From the NCBI GenBank assembly GCA_038131165.1, contig JAYPOZ010000003.1, positions 49,942 through 113,941 of the forward strand: a stretch of 64,000 nucleotides of DNA. Reading direction: 5' to 3'. Each line of letters opens with the position of its first letter. The first letter of the stretch is position 1. Under the pieces are notes generated by a model. The model saw only the letters and a program-made list of their open reading frames with translations, was not told the origin of the DNA and did not search any database. This document shows, in pieces, positions 1 to 9,280 of the stretch. Both the position numbers and the translations under genes were made by a program. Source of the stretch: UBA6544 sp038131165. GTDB taxonomy: Bacteria > Pseudomonadota > Alphaproteobacteria > UBA8366.

Positions 1-2
1 AA

Positions 3-548
3 GGAGCCGCCGGCATGCCGGGCATTATTATCCCGCGCAAAACCGTGAACGAACTGCGGAAATTGATCGACGAAATCTCGGACGACATCAACATTTCGCT
101 GTCCGACACCAGCGTGCGGTTCTCGTTCGGGAACGCAGTGCTGACCTCGAAGCTGATCGACGGCACCTTCCCGGATTACGAACGGGTGATACCGACTGGA
201 AACGACAAATCGCTCAATGTGGACTGCCGCAGCTTCGCCGAAGCAGTCGACCGTGTGGCGACCATCTCGACGGAAAAATCCCGGGCGGTCAAACTTTCGG
301 CCTCGAACAACAATCTCGTGCTGACCGCTTCGAGTCCGGACAGCGGCACGGCGCGCGAAGAGATCGAGGTCGACTACGACAACGCGGCCATCGAAATCGG
401 ATTCAATGCCCGCTATCTACTGGATATCGCGCAACAGATCGAAGGAGGCGAGGCGGAATTCATGGTCGCCGACGCCGCGTCGCCGACGATCGTGCGCGAC
501 AGCGGCGACAAGAGCGCGCTGTATGTCCTAATGCCCATGCGGGTCTAG
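3..548 (+). CDS. dnaN: DNA polymerase III beta subunit (sliding clamp), 5'-truncated by window edge
   Basis: C-terminal half of the beta clamp, the ring that tethers DNA polymerase III to DNA and also recruits MutS, ligase and Hda. The frame is already open at base 3, so the ATG at 15 is an internal methionine. About 181 residues remain of the usual 370 or so, covering part of the middle domain and the whole third domain. The beginning reads GMPGIIIPRKTVNELRKLID, matching the linker into the last domain, and the protein ends with the family-typical tail LMPMRV. The TAG stop lies at 546-548, directly against the recF ribosome-binding site, so dnaN, recF and gyrB look co-transcribed, the common alphaproteobacterial order after dnaA. 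Confidence 0.97.
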   Translation, partial: GAAGMPGIIIPRKTVNELRKLIDEISDDINISLSDTSVRFSFGNAVLTSKLIDGTFPDYERVIPTGNDKSLNVDCRSFAEAVDRVATISTEKSRAVKLSASNNNLVLTASSPDSGTAREEIEVDYDNAAIEIGFNARYLLDIAQQIEGGEAEFMVADAASPTIVRDSGDKSALYVLMPMRV

Positions 549-552
549 GAGG
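547..552 (+). promoter_or_regulatory. Shine-Dalgarno site for recF
   Basis: AGGAGG overlaps the dnaN stop codon. It lies 4 bases before ATT 557 and 7 bases before CTG 560, but more than 60 bases before the first conventional start (TTG 617). It therefore argues for an unusual recF start codon. Confidence 0.65.
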
Positions 553-559
553 CGGTATT

Positions 560-1708
560 CTGGCCAACGCAACATCGCTGGCGGCGGCGGCATCGGTTTC
601 CCTTGCCGTCACCCGGTTGCGGTTAACGGATTTTCGGAATTACCGCACACTTGCGCTCGATTTGGACCCCGTGCCGATCGTGGCGACCGGCGCCAATGGG
701 GCCGGCAAAACCAATTTGCTGGAAGCCGTCTCCTTCCTGGCCCCGGGCCGCGGTCTGCGCCAATCCCGGTTGTCGGAGATCGACTTTCAGGCGGTGGCAA
801 CGGGTTGGGCGGTAGCGGCAACGGTTGAGAGCGCGAATGGACCGGTCGAGATCGGCACCGGGCGCGTGGCGCCGGACGAAAAGCGGATTGTCAGAATCGC
901 CGGCAAGCCGATGCGAAGCCAGTCTGCGCTCGCCGAATATGTCAGCGCGGTTTGGCTGACTCCGCAAATGGACCGCCTGTTCGTCGAAGGCCCTGCCGGG
1001 CGGCGGCGGTTTCTGGACCGTCTCGCGTATGGCTTCGATACGGCGCACGCAGGCCGTGTCAGCGCCTATGAAAGCGCGATGCGTCAACGCAGCAAGCTGT
1101 TGCGCGACGGCGCCGGAGATGCGGTCTGGCTTGGCGTATTGGAAAGCACGATGGCGGAGCGGGGCGTCGCTATCGCCGCGGCGCGACGGGAAATTGCAGG
1201 GCGCCTCAACCGAGCCTGTGCGCTGGCCGAAAGTCCCTTCCCGAAAGCCTCATTGCAGCTTGATGGCGCTTTGGAAACCTGGCTCGAATCCCTGCCCGCG
1301 CTCGAGGTCGAAGAGCGCATGCGCGCCTCCCTGGCAGAGGCGCGGCGGCAAGAGGCGGAGAATGCCCGCGCGCCCGTCGGCCCGCACCGCTCTGATTTGC
1401 TGGTGCGCCATGTCGATAAGGATCAAGCGGCGGAGCTTTGCTCGACCGGCGAACAGAAAGCGTTGCTGATCTCGATCGTCCTGGCCGACGCCCGCCTGCG
1501 GGCCGCGGAACGGAACGCCGCGCCGCTGTTGCTGCTCGACGAAGTGGCCGCGCATTTGGATCAGCGCCGCCGGGAAGCGCTGTTCGACGAGATAGACAAT
1601 TTGCATGCTCAGGTTTGGTTGACGGGCACCGACGTTTCGACATTTGAGAGCCTGCGCGATCGGGCTCAATTTCTCCACGTCCAAGAGGGCGCGGCACAAT
1701 TGATATGA
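560..1708 (+). CDS. recF: DNA replication and repair protein RecF, probable non-ATG start
   Basis: SMC-like ATPase that helps load RecA at single-strand gaps with RecO and RecR. Walker A is seen as GANGAGKTN near residue 55, the ABC signature region as STGEQKALL, and Walker B as LLLLDEVAAHLD near the C-terminus. Length is about 382 residues, normal for RecF. The start is the problem. No ATG or GTG fits, and TTG 617 would begin at LRLTDFRNY and remove the residues that form the first beta strand (family pattern LTRLxLxDFRN). The frame stays open upstream through AVTR to CTG 560 and ATT 557, both placed after AGGAGG. I chose CTG 560 for its 7-base spacing; ATT 557 is almost as good. The gene lies between dnaN and gyrB with short gaps. 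Confidence 0.9.
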   Translation: MANATSLAAAASVSLAVTRLRLTDFRNYRTLALDLDPVPIVATGANGAGKTNLLEAVSFLAPGRGLRQSRLSEIDFQAVATGWAVAATVESANGPVEIGTGRVAPDEKRIVRIAGKPMRSQSALAEYVSAVWLTPQMDRLFVEGPAGRRRFLDRLAYGFDTAHAGRVSAYESAMRQRSKLLRDGAGDAVWLGVLESTMAERGVAIAAARREIAGRLNRACALAESPFPKASLQLDGALETWLESLPALEVEERMRASLAEARRQEAENARAPVGPHRSDLLVRHVDKDQAAELCSTGEQKALLISIVLADARLRAAERNAAPLLLLDEVAAHLDQRRREALFDEIDNLHAQVWLTGTDVSTFESLRDRAQFLHVQEGAAQLI

Positions 1709-1730
1709 CGAGAAAGAACAGGATTCCTCA

Positions 1731-4166
1731 ATGAGCGAACAAATCGCTGATCCCCAGAACGGCGAAGATTACGATGCCGATTCGATTAAGGTTCTGCGCG
1801 GCCTCGACGCCGTTCGCAAACGCCCCGGTATGTATATCGGCGATACCGACGACGGCACCGGCCTCCATCATATGGTCTTCGAGGTCGTCGACAATGCCAT
1901 CGACGAGGCGATGGGCGGGTATTGCGACCGCATCGAAGTCTCGCTCAATGGCGACGGATCGGTCACCGTGCGCGATAACGGCCGCGGCATTCCCGTCGAC
2001 ATCCACAGCGAAGAAGGCATCTCCGCCGCGGAAGTGATCATGACGCAACTCCATGCTGGCGGAAAATTCGATCAAAATACCTATAAGGTCTCGGGCGGTC
2101 TGCACGGAGTCGGCGTTTCGGTCGTCAATGCGCTGTCGTCGGAACTCGATCTCACCATTAAGCGCGACGGGAGGGTTCACTTTATCCGCTTCCATCATGG
2201 GGATTCCGAAGCGCCGCTGAAGATTATCGGCGATTGCGACTCGGACTCCGGTACCGAAGTCACTTTCACGCCCTCGATCGAGACGTTTACCAGCACCGAT
2301 TTCGAGTACGCCACGCTCGAACACCGGTTGCGAGAATTGGCTTTTCTCAACCCGGGCATTCAAATTGTCCTGACCGATGCGCGTAAGGCAGAGTCACCGT
2401 CGGAAACCTTTCACTATGAGGGCGGCCTGATGGAATTCGCCCTCTATCTCGACCGCTCGAAAACCCCTCTCTTCGAGCCGCCGATCGTCATTGGCGGGAC
2501 CAAGGACGACATCATCGTTGAAATCGCGATGCAGTGGAACGACAGCTATCACGAGACCATGCTGTGCTTCACAAACAACATCCCGCAACGCGACGGCGGC
2601 ACGCATCTCGCCGGCTTCCGCGCCGCGCTTACACGTCAGATCAATAATTACGCCACCGAAAGCGGAATCGCGAAACGCGAGAAGACCGCCATCACCGGCG
2701 ACGACGCGCGCGAGGGCCTGACCTGCATCCTCTCGATCAAGGTGCCGGACCCGAAGTTCTCTAGCCAAACCAAGGAGAAGCTCGTCTCCTCCGAGGTCAG
2801 AACCGTCGTCGAATCGATTGCCAACGAGAAACTCGCCGAATGGTTCGGCGAGCACCCGAATGAAGCCAAGAACATCGTCCAGAAGGTCGCCGAAGCCGCT
2901 GCGGCACGCGAGGCAGCGCGCAAGGCCCGGGAGCTGACCCGCCGTAAGGGCGCGCTCGATATCGCGAACTTGCCCGGCAAGCTCGCCGATTGCCAGGAGC
3001 GCAACCCGGCCAACTGCGAAATATTCATCGTCGAGGGCGACTCCGCCGGCGGATCGGCGAAACAGGCACGCCAGCGGCGCCACCAGGCCATCCTGCCGCT
3101 GCGCGGCAAGATTTTGAATGTCGAGCGCGCGCGTTTTGACAAGATGATCGGATCCGCCGAGATCGGCACTTTGATCGCGGCGCTGGGCACAGGCATCGGA
3201 CGGGACGATTTCAATCCGGATAAAGTGCGTTATCACAAGATCATCATCATGACCGACGCCGATGTCGACGGCAGCCATATCCGCACGCTGTTGCTGACCT
3301 TTTTCTATCGCCAGATGCCGGAGCTGATCGAGCGCGGCTATCTGTATATCGCGCAGCCGCCTCTGTATCGCGTTCAAAAGGGAAAATCCGAAGTCTACCT
3401 TAAGGACGACCCGGCGATGGAAGCCTTTCTCATGCGCGAAGCGCTCGGAAACTGCACATTGACCATCGGCGAGGGCGAGGAAGTTGGCCGGGAAGAACTC
3501 CTGGAAGTGCTAGAGGACGCCCGGAAGGCGAAGCGGTTCGTCGAACCTTTGGCGCGGCGCGTCGGCGACATCGGCGTTGTCGAGCAGACCGCGATCGCCG
3601 GTGCGCTCAACGCGGCGGTGCTCGGCGATCCCGCGCAAGCAACGCAGGCAGCGGACTATATCGCAAAACGCCTGGATGCACTGGCCGATCCGCTGGAGCG
3701 GGGCTGGGTCGGCGCGCCCAGCAGTGCCGGCGGCCTCGTGTTCACCCGCACCCTGCGCGGGGTCAAGCGGGTCTGCGAGATCGACAACGCGCTCGTTCGC
3801 AGCGTCGAAGGACGCCGCCTCGACGAAATGGCCGGCGTACTCCAGAGATTCTACGGCCGATATCCGACCTTGCATGCCAAGGAAGAGGAAATCCGGATAT
3901 CGGGTCCGGTCGAATTGATCGACAAGGTTATGGAACTCGGCAAGAAAGGCATTGGCGTGCAGCGCTATAAGGGTCTCGGCGAGATGAATCCGGAGCAGCT
4001 CTGGGAGACGACGATGGACGAGAATGCGCGCACGCTCCACCAGGTCAAGATCGCCCATGCCAACGAGGCGGGCGAGTTGTTTTCCACCTTAATGGGCGAC
4101 CTTGTCGAGCCAAGACGGGATTTCATTCAAACCAATGCGCTAAAGGTCGCGCGGCTTGACGTCTGA
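1731..4166 (+). CDS. gyrB: DNA gyrase subunit B
   Basis: ATPase subunit of gyrase (A2B2), which introduces negative supercoils. It has 811 residues, the usual alphaproteobacterial length. The GHKL ATPase domain is N-terminal, with catalytic Glu51 and Asn55 in EVVDNAIDEA and the DNGRGIP loop. The TOPRIM domain follows, with IVEGDSAGGSAK near residues 432-443 and the metal-binding DADVDGSHIRT near 508. The GyrA-interacting tail includes GLGEMNPEQLWETTMD near the C-terminus. The ATG at 1731 follows AGAACAGGATTCCTCA and lies 22 bases after recF, so translation within the dnaN-recF-gyrB unit is likely. Confidence 0.99.
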   Translation: MSEQIADPQNGEDYDADSIKVLRGLDAVRKRPGMYIGDTDDGTGLHHMVFEVVDNAIDEAMGGYCDRIEVSLNGDGSVTVRDNGRGIPVDIHSEEGISAAEVIMTQLHAGGKFDQNTYKVSGGLHGVGVSVVNALSSELDLTIKRDGRVHFIRFHHGDSEAPLKIIGDCDSDSGTEVTFTPSIETFTSTDFEYATLEHRLRELAFLNPGIQIVLTDARKAESPSETFHYEGGLMEFALYLDRSKTPLFEPPIVIGGTKDDIIVEIAMQWNDSYHETMLCFTNNIPQRDGGTHLAGFRAALTRQINNYATESGIAKREKTAITGDDAREGLTCILSIKVPDPKFSSQTKEKLVSSEVRTVVESIANEKLAEWFGEHPNEAKNIVQKVAEAAAAREAARKARELTRRKGALDIANLPGKLADCQERNPANCEIFIVEGDSAGGSAKQARQRRHQAILPLRGKILNVERARFDKMIGSAEIGTLIAALGTGIGRDDFNPDKVRYHKIIIMTDADVDGSHIRTLLLTFFYRQMPELIERGYLYIAQPPLYRVQKGKSEVYLKDDPAMEAFLMREALGNCTLTIGEGEEVGREELLEVLEDARKAKRFVEPLARRVGDIGVVEQTAIAGALNAAVLGDPAQATQAADYIAKRLDALADPLERGWVGAPSSAGGLVFTRTLRGVKRVCEIDNALVRSVEGRRLDEMAGVLQRFYGRYPTLHAKEEEIRISGPVELIDKVMELGKKGIGVQRYKGLGEMNPEQLWETTMDENARTLHQVKIAHANEAGELFSTLMGDLVEPRRDFIQTNALKVARLDV

Positions 4167-4185
4167 TTAGGGCGGCGGGCCGGCA

Positions 4186-4232
4186 TTGTCATAATGCCCA
4201 AGCTGCGATAAACGTACCCTGCTCTTTATAAG
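4186..4232 (+). promoter_or_regulatory. Candidate promoter region for the fabA operon
   Basis: The 95-base gap between gyrB and fabA holds TTGTCA at 4186-4191, followed after 17 bases by a weak TAAACG (4209-4214). A better -10 match, TATAAG, lies at 4227-4232 but without a good -35. A sigma70 promoter is expected because the gene function changes here, but neither pair is perfect. Confidence 0.3.
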
Positions 4233-4261
4233 ATTCAGGGTTGGCGAAGTAGGATGCGAGC

Positions 4262-4783
4262 GTGACATTTGAACAAAAAGACCATTATTCCTTCGAGGAA
4301 CTTCTCGAATGTGGTCACGGTCGCCTTTTCGGCGAGGGCAATGCGCAGCTACCCCTGCCTCCGTTTCTCATGCTGGACCGCATTACCAACATCGCCTCCG
4401 AAGGCGGCCTGCACGGCAAAGGCGAGATTACGGCGGAAATGGACATCAAGCCCGATCTGTGGTTTTTCAAATGCCATTTCGAAAACGATCCGGTCATGCC
4501 GGGATGCCTGGGCCTCGACGCCATGTGGCAGCTCGTCGGCTTCTTTCTGGGATGGCTCGGCGGCCTCGGCCGCGGGCGCGCGATCAGCGTCGGAGAAGTA
4601 AAGTTCTCGGGGCAGGTTCTCGATACCGCGAAGAAGCTGACCTATCAAATCAATATGAAGCGCGTGATCATGCGCAAGCTGGTCATGGGCATCGCCGACG
4701 GCGTGATGAAAGTCGACGGCCAGCCGATTTACGAAGCGAAAGACATTCGGGTCGGTCTCTTCACTCCCAGCCAACAATCTTGA
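4262..4783 (+). CDS. fabA: Bifunctional 3-hydroxydecanoyl-ACP dehydratase/isomerase FabA
   Basis: Dehydrates 3-hydroxydecanoyl-ACP and isomerises the trans-2 to the cis-3 product, the branch point of anaerobic unsaturated fatty acid synthesis. It has 173 residues against 172 in E. coli. The catalytic pair is visible: His72 in KCHFENDPVMPG and Asp86 in GLDAMWQL. The start is GTG 4262, with AGGA about 8 bases upstream, and the N-terminus MTFEQKDHYSFEELLECG matches the family. fabB begins 10 bases after the stop, so fabA, fabB and fabI form one operon. In many rhizobia irr precedes fabA; here gyrB does. Confidence 0.98.
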   Translation: MTFEQKDHYSFEELLECGHGRLFGEGNAQLPLPPFLMLDRITNIASEGGLHGKGEITAEMDIKPDLWFFKCHFENDPVMPGCLGLDAMWQLVGFFLGWLGGLGRGRAISVGEVKFSGQVLDTAKKLTYQINMKRVIMRKLVMGIADGVMKVDGQPIYEAKDIRVGLFTPSQQS

Positions 4784-4793
4784 TGGTGCCAAC

Positions 4794-6005
4794 ATGCGAC
4801 GAGTAGTCGTCACCGGACTCGGGATCGTTTCCTGCATTGGAAACAACAAGGCCGAGGTCCTCGATTCACTGAAAACCGGTCGTTCGGGGATCGAGCATTG
4901 CGAAAAATATGCGGAACTGGGCTTCCGCAGTCATGTCCACGGTTCCATTAAACTGGACATAGAGGAAGTCCTGGACCGTAAGACCAGGCGGTTTATGGGC
5001 GACGGCGCGGCATATAACTATATCGCCATGCAGGAAGCCATCGCCGACTCGGGTTTGGAAGAGAGCGATATCTCGAACGAACGTACGGGCATCATCATGG
5101 GCTCCGGCGGTCCGTCGACGAAGAACCTGCTCTGGTCCTTCGATACCTTGCGCGAAAAATCCGCAAAACGCGTCGGCCCGTATATGGTGCCGCGGACCAT
5201 GTCGAGCACGAATTCAGCGACTCTCGCAACGCCGTTCCAGATCAAGGGCGTCAACTACTCGATCACGTCCGCTTGCGCCACAAGTACCCACTGCATCGGC
5301 AATGCCTCCGAGCTGATTCAATTTGGCAAGCAGGATATCGTTTTCGCGGGCGGCGGCGAAGAGCTGGATTGGACGATGACATTGCTGTTCGATGCCATGC
5401 CGGCCCTGTCTTCGAAATACAACGACACGCCGACCACGGCCAGCCGGCCTTACGACGCCAATCGCGATGGTTTCGTCATTGCGGGCGGTGGCGGTGTCGT
5501 GGTCTTGGAAGAATTGGAGCACGCGCGGGCGCGCGGGGCGAAAATTTACGCCGAAGTCGTCGGCTTCGCGGCGACGTCAGACGGACACGACATGGTCCAG
5601 CCCTCCTCCGAAGGGGCGGTGCGCTGCATGCGGCTGGCGCTTTCGGGCATGAACGATCCGGTCGCCTACATCAATTCGCACGGCACCAGCACGCCAGTCG
5701 GCGATATCAGCGAGCTCAGGGCGATTCGCGAGGTCTTCGGCGACGACGTGCCGAAGATCAGCTCGACCAAATCGCTCACGGGGCATTCGCTCGGCGCGAC
5801 AGGCGTACATGAGGCGATCTACTCGATCCTGATGATGGAGAATCGATTCATTGCGGCCTCCGCCAATATCGAGGAACTGGACCCCGAAGCGGCGCCCTTC
5901 CCGATCGTGCAGGAGCGCGAAGACGACGTGGACCTCGATGTGGTCGTCTCGAACAGCTTTGGCTTCGGCGGGACCAACGGAACGCTCGTATTTCGCCGTT
6001 TCTAG
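4794..6005 (+). CDS. fabB: Beta-ketoacyl-ACP synthase I FabB
   Basis: Condensing enzyme that elongates the cis-3-decenoyl-ACP made by FabA; FabA and FabB together define the unsaturated branch. It has 403 residues with the thiolase fold. The active-site cysteine is Cys161 in ITSACATSTH. The two catalytic histidines are in NSHGTSTPVGD near 295 and in LTGHSLGATG near 330, and the GFGGTNG motif is near the C-terminus. The start ATG 4794 gives MRRVVVTGLGIVSCIG, the standard N-terminus. It lies 10 bases downstream of fabA. Confidence 0.98.
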   Translation: MRRVVVTGLGIVSCIGNNKAEVLDSLKTGRSGIEHCEKYAELGFRSHVHGSIKLDIEEVLDRKTRRFMGDGAAYNYIAMQEAIADSGLEESDISNERTGIIMGSGGPSTKNLLWSFDTLREKSAKRVGPYMVPRTMSSTNSATLATPFQIKGVNYSITSACATSTHCIGNASELIQFGKQDIVFAGGGEELDWTMTLLFDAMPALSSKYNDTPTTASRPYDANRDGFVIAGGGGVVVLEELEHARARGAKIYAEVVGFAATSDGHDMVQPSSEGAVRCMRLALSGMNDPVAYINSHGTSTPVGDISELRAIREVFGDDVPKISSTKSLTGHSLGATGVHEAIYSILMMENRFIAASANIEELDPEAAPFPIVQEREDDVDLDVVVSNSFGFGGTNGTLVFRRF

Positions 6006-6050
6006 CCTTCATTCCCCATTTAGGCGCCGACAGTAACGGCGGAAAAACCA

Positions 6051-6878
6051 GTGCCAGATAAACCTTCAACGCTTTCCGTCCCGCCTCGCACTGCCGCTCC
6101 ACTCATGGCCGGCAAACGGGGTCTGATCATGGGCGTGGCGAACGACCATTCGATCGCTTGGGCCATTGCGGAGCATCTGCATCGCCACGGCGCGGAACTC
6201 GCCTTTACCTATCAAGGGGAAGCGCTGGGCCGGCGCGTGCAGCCTTTGGCCGAATCGGTCGGCTCTTCCATCGTGGTACCCTGCGACGTATCGGAAGCCG
6301 GCAGCATCAACGCGGCGTTCGACAGTGTCGCCCAAGCTTGGCCAAGCATCGATTTCGTCGTCCATGCCATCGCCTATTCCGACAAGGAAGAGCTCAAGGG
6401 CAACTACATCGATACCTCGCGCGAGAACTTCCTGCACACGCTCGACGTCTCCTGCTATTCCTTTACCGCCATCGCGCAGCGGGCGGCTCAGTCGATGTCC
6501 GACGGGGGCAGCCTGCTGACCCTGACCTATGACGGCTCGCAGCGGGTTATGCCCAACTACAATGTAATGGGTGTCGCCAAGGCCGCTTTGGAAACCAGCG
6601 TCCGCTATCTCGCGACCGATCTCGGCGGGCGCGGCATTCGCGTCAATGCGATTTCCGCGGGGCCGATGCGGACCTTGGCCGGCTCCGCGATCGGGAGCGC
6701 GCGCTTTGTCTTTAAATGGCAAGGCGAGAATGCCCCGCTGCGCCGCAACGTCACCCTGAAGGATGTCGGCGGCGCCGGTGTTTATCTGCTGTCGGATCTC
6801 TCCACTGCGGTCACCGGAGAAGTCCTCTACGTCGACTGCGGCTACAACGCCGTGGGCATGGCCGCGACCCCGATCTGA
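6051..6878 (+). CDS. fabI: Enoyl-ACP reductase (NADH) FabI
   Basis: Short-chain dehydrogenase that performs the last reduction of the fatty acid elongation cycle; it is the target of triclosan-type inhibitors. The nucleotide-binding segment is GLIMGVANDHSIAWAIA. The catalytic Tyr-x6-Lys is seen in NYNVMGVAKAAL near residues 170-177, with the second tyrosine in TYDGSQR about ten residues earlier. Residues SAGPMRTLAGSAI form the substrate-binding loop. GTG 6051 gives 275 residues; ATG 6105 (MAGKRGLIMG) would give 257, close to E. coli FabI (262), and either could be used. It is the last gene of the fab operon, followed by a strong hairpin terminator. Confidence 0.97.
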   Translation: MPDKPSTLSVPPRTAAPLMAGKRGLIMGVANDHSIAWAIAEHLHRHGAELAFTYQGEALGRRVQPLAESVGSSIVVPCDVSEAGSINAAFDSVAQAWPSIDFVVHAIAYSDKEELKGNYIDTSRENFLHTLDVSCYSFTAIAQRAAQSMSDGGSLLTLTYDGSQRVMPNYNVMGVAKAALETSVRYLATDLGGRGIRVNAISAGPMRTLAGSAIGSARFVFKWQGENAPLRRNVTLKDVGGAGVYLLSDLSTAVTGEVLYVDCGYNAVGMAATPI

Positions 6879-6913
6879 TATTTCTTTTTTTGCGTCGACG
6901 ACCGGGAAAAAAT

Positions 6914-6947
6914 AACGCGGCGGGATTTCTCCCGCCGCGTTTTCTTG
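6914..6947. terminator. Bidirectional rho-independent terminator between fabI and pnp
   Basis: A perfect 12-bp stem, AACGCGGCGGGA (6914-6925) with its complement at 6930-6941 around a TTTC loop. On the plus strand it is followed by TTTCTT; on the minus strand a run of A residues upstream (GGGAAAAAATA) supplies a U-tract for pnp transcripts. It therefore can end both convergent operons. Confidence 0.9.
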
Positions 6948-6972
6948 TGGCCGCTCGATATTTTCGGCGGTC

Positions 6973-9159
6973 TTAGTCTTCAGCACGCGCCCGGCCGCGA
7001 CGCGGCCTATCGCCGCCTCTATCAGGCCGGTTACCGCCGCGGGGCGCCCGCGGTTCGACCGCGATCTCCTCTCCGGTTTCCTGATTGACGGCCCGCATCG
7101 ACAGTTTCACCTTGCCACGGTCGTCCAAGCCAATGACCTTAACCTTGACTTCGTCGCCAAGTGTGACGACGTCGCCCACTTCGCCGACGCGCTCTTCCGC
7201 CAGCTCGGAGATATGGACGAGACCATCCTTACTGCCGAGGAAGTTCACGAACGCGCCGAAGTCCATGATCTTGACGACCTTGCCGTTATAGATCTTGCCG
7301 ACTTCCGGCTCCGCAACGATGCTGTTGATCCAGTCGATCGCCCGCTGTCCCGCTTCGCCATCAACCGCCGCAACCTTGATCGTACCGTCGTCCTCGATAT
7401 CGACCTTGGCGCCCGTGACTTCGCAGATCTCACGGATGACCTTGCCGCCAGTGCCGATCACTTCGCGAATCTTGTCGCGCGGAATCGACATCGTCGTGAT
7501 GCGGGGAGCATTGTCCGAGACGGTCTCGCGCGCCGCGTTGATGGCTGCTTCCATCTCGCCGAGGATGTGGATACGGCCATCCCGGGCCTGACCCAGGGCG
7601 ATCCGCATGATTTCTTCAGTAATCGAGGTGATTTTGATGTCCATCTGCAGGGACGTCACTCCGCTCGCGGTACCGGCCACCTTGAAGTCCATGTCGCCGA
7701 GATGATCCTCGTCACCGAGAATATCGGAGAGAACCGCAAAGTCGTCCGCTTCCTTAATCAAACCCATCGCGATTCCCGCGACCGGACTGCTGAGCGGCAC
7801 GCCGGCATCCATCATCGACATCGATGATCCGCAGACCGTCGCCATCGATGACGATCCGTTCGATTCCGTGACCTCCGAGACCACCCGCATCGTATAGGGG
7901 AAGTCTTCCTTGCTCGGCAGAAGCGGCCGTACGGCACGCCATGCCAGCTTGCCGTGACCGATCTCGCGGCGTCCGGGCGACCGCAGGAACGACGCTTCAC
8001 CGACCGAGTACGGCGGGAAGTTATAGTGCAGCAGGAAGCTTTCCCGGTATTCCCCTTCGAGCGCATCGATAATCTGCTCGTCCTGGCCGGTTCCGAGCGT
8101 CGTGACCACCAACGCCTGGGTCTCACCGCGCGTAAACAGCGCGGAGCCATGGGCGCGCGGCAAAATACCGACTTCGCAGTTGATGTTTCGGACGGTCTTG
8201 GTGTCGCGCCCATCGATCCGCTGGCCGGTCTTGATGATGCTGCCACGCACGATGTCCTTCTCGACTTTCTTGAAAACGGCGGCGCCGATTTCAACGTCGA
8301 GCTCTTCCGCCGCAAGCGTATCCATGACGGTCTTACGGGCGGCGTTCAAGGCTTCCACCCGGTCTTGCTTGACCGTGATCTGGTAAGCGGCGGTCAAGGG
8401 CTCGGTCGCCAGTTCCTTCACACGGGCCGCAACAGTTTCGTATTGTTCCGGAGGCTCGGGGATATCCCAGGGCTCTTTCGCACAGCTTTCGGCAAGCTCG
8501 ATGATCAGGTCGATGATCGCCTGGCTCTGCTGGTGGCCGAAAGTCACCGCCTTCAGCATTGTGTCTTCGTCGAGTTCTTTCGCTTCCGACTCGACCATCA
8601 ATACGCCTTCGCGCGTCCCGGCGACGATCAAATCGAGCGAAGAGCTCGGCAACTCGTCCTGTTGCGGGTTGAGCACGAACTCGCCATCGATATAGCCGAC
8701 CCGGCAACCACCGATCGGCCCCATGAAAGGCACGCCGGAAATCGTCAGCGCAGCGGACGCACCGATCAGAGACACAATGTCGGGATCGTTCTCCAAATCG
8801 TGCGCTAGCACGGTGCAAATGACCTGGGTCTCGTTCCGAAAGCCGTCCGGAAAAAGCGGCCGGATGGGCCGATCGATCAAGCGCGACGTGAGCGTTTCCT
8901 TTTCAGACGGGCGCCCTTCGCGCTTGAAGAAACCGCCCGGAATTTTCCCGGCGGCAAAGGTTTTCTCTTGGTAGTTCACCGTAAGGGGGAAGAAATCCTG
9001 GCCTGGCCGCACCGACCGATTGGCCACCGCAGTGCACAGCACTTGCGTGCCGCCGTAGGTGACGAGAACCGCACCGTCCGCCTGACGGGCAATCTTGCCC
9101 GTCTCCAAAATAAGCGGGCGTCCGCCCCAGTTGATTTCCTTACGTGTAATATTAAACAT
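6973..9159 (-). CDS. pnp: Polyribonucleotide nucleotidyltransferase (PNPase)
   Basis: Phosphorolytic 3'-5' exoribonuclease of the RNA degradosome. It has 728 residues: two RNase PH-like domains (first about 10-230, second about 310-545 with the catalytic segment LQMDIKITS), a helical linker, a KH domain (about 555-615, containing IREVIGTGGKVIREI) and an S1 domain (about 620-690). The tail is rich in Arg and Gly (RGGNRPDRGGDRPRRGRARA) and may contact RNA or partners; this is an inference. The ATG 9159 start gives MFNITRKEINWGG, typical of the family. It is the last gene of the nusA-infB-rpsO operon, 207 bases after rpsO. That gap contains several hairpins, as expected for an autoregulated pnp leader. 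Confidence 0.98.
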   Translation of the reverse strand: MFNITRKEINWGGRPLILETGKIARQADGAVLVTYGGTQVLCTAVANRSVRPGQDFFPLTVNYQEKTFAAGKIPGGFFKREGRPSEKETLTSRLIDRPIRPLFPDGFRNETQVICTVLAHDLENDPDIVSLIGASAALTISGVPFMGPIGGCRVGYIDGEFVLNPQQDELPSSSLDLIVAGTREGVLMVESEAKELDEDTMLKAVTFGHQQSQAIIDLIIELAESCAKEPWDIPEPPEQYETVAARVKELATEPLTAAYQITVKQDRVEALNAARKTVMDTLAAEELDVEIGAAVFKKVEKDIVRGSIIKTGQRIDGRDTKTVRNINCEVGILPRAHGSALFTRGETQALVVTTLGTGQDEQIIDALEGEYRESFLLHYNFPPYSVGEASFLRSPGRREIGHGKLAWRAVRPLLPSKEDFPYTMRVVSEVTESNGSSSMATVCGSSMSMMDAGVPLSSPVAGIAMGLIKEADDFAVLSDILGDEDHLGDMDFKVAGTASGVTSLQMDIKITSITEEIMRIALGQARDGRIHILGEMEAAINAARETVSDNAPRITTMSIPRDKIREVIGTGGKVIREICEVTGAKVDIEDDGTIKVAAVDGEAGQRAIDWINSIVAEPEVGKIYNGKVVKIMDFGAFVNFLGSKDGLVHISELAEERVGEVGDVVTLGDEVKVKVIGLDDRGKVKLSMRAVNQETGEEIAVEPRAPRGGNRPDRGGDRPRRGRARAED

Positions 9160-9211
9160 CCATCATTCCTTCAGAATCGCCAATGCGGGTCCGCACCCGA
9201 ATCGACTGTTG

Positions 9212-9233
9212 GCGGCCGGGCCATCCCGGCCGC
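9212..9233 (-). promoter_or_regulatory. Hairpin in the pnp 5' leader
   Basis: Nine-bp perfect stem GCGGCCGGG (9212-9220) / CCCGGCCGC (9225-9233) with a four-base loop, about 53 bases before the pnp start codon and without a following U-tract. In E. coli a leader hairpin cut by RNase III mediates pnp autoregulation. This one is in the right place to act similarly, which is an inference. Confidence 0.5.
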
Positions 9234-9280
9234 GCTTCATTCATTCGTCTCTCGATCGCTCATTGATCGCATTCCAAACG

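Noticed and set aside
1..600. Replication origin near dnaN
   Set aside because: The window starts inside dnaN, and I saw no DnaA-box cluster or AT-rich repeat array here.
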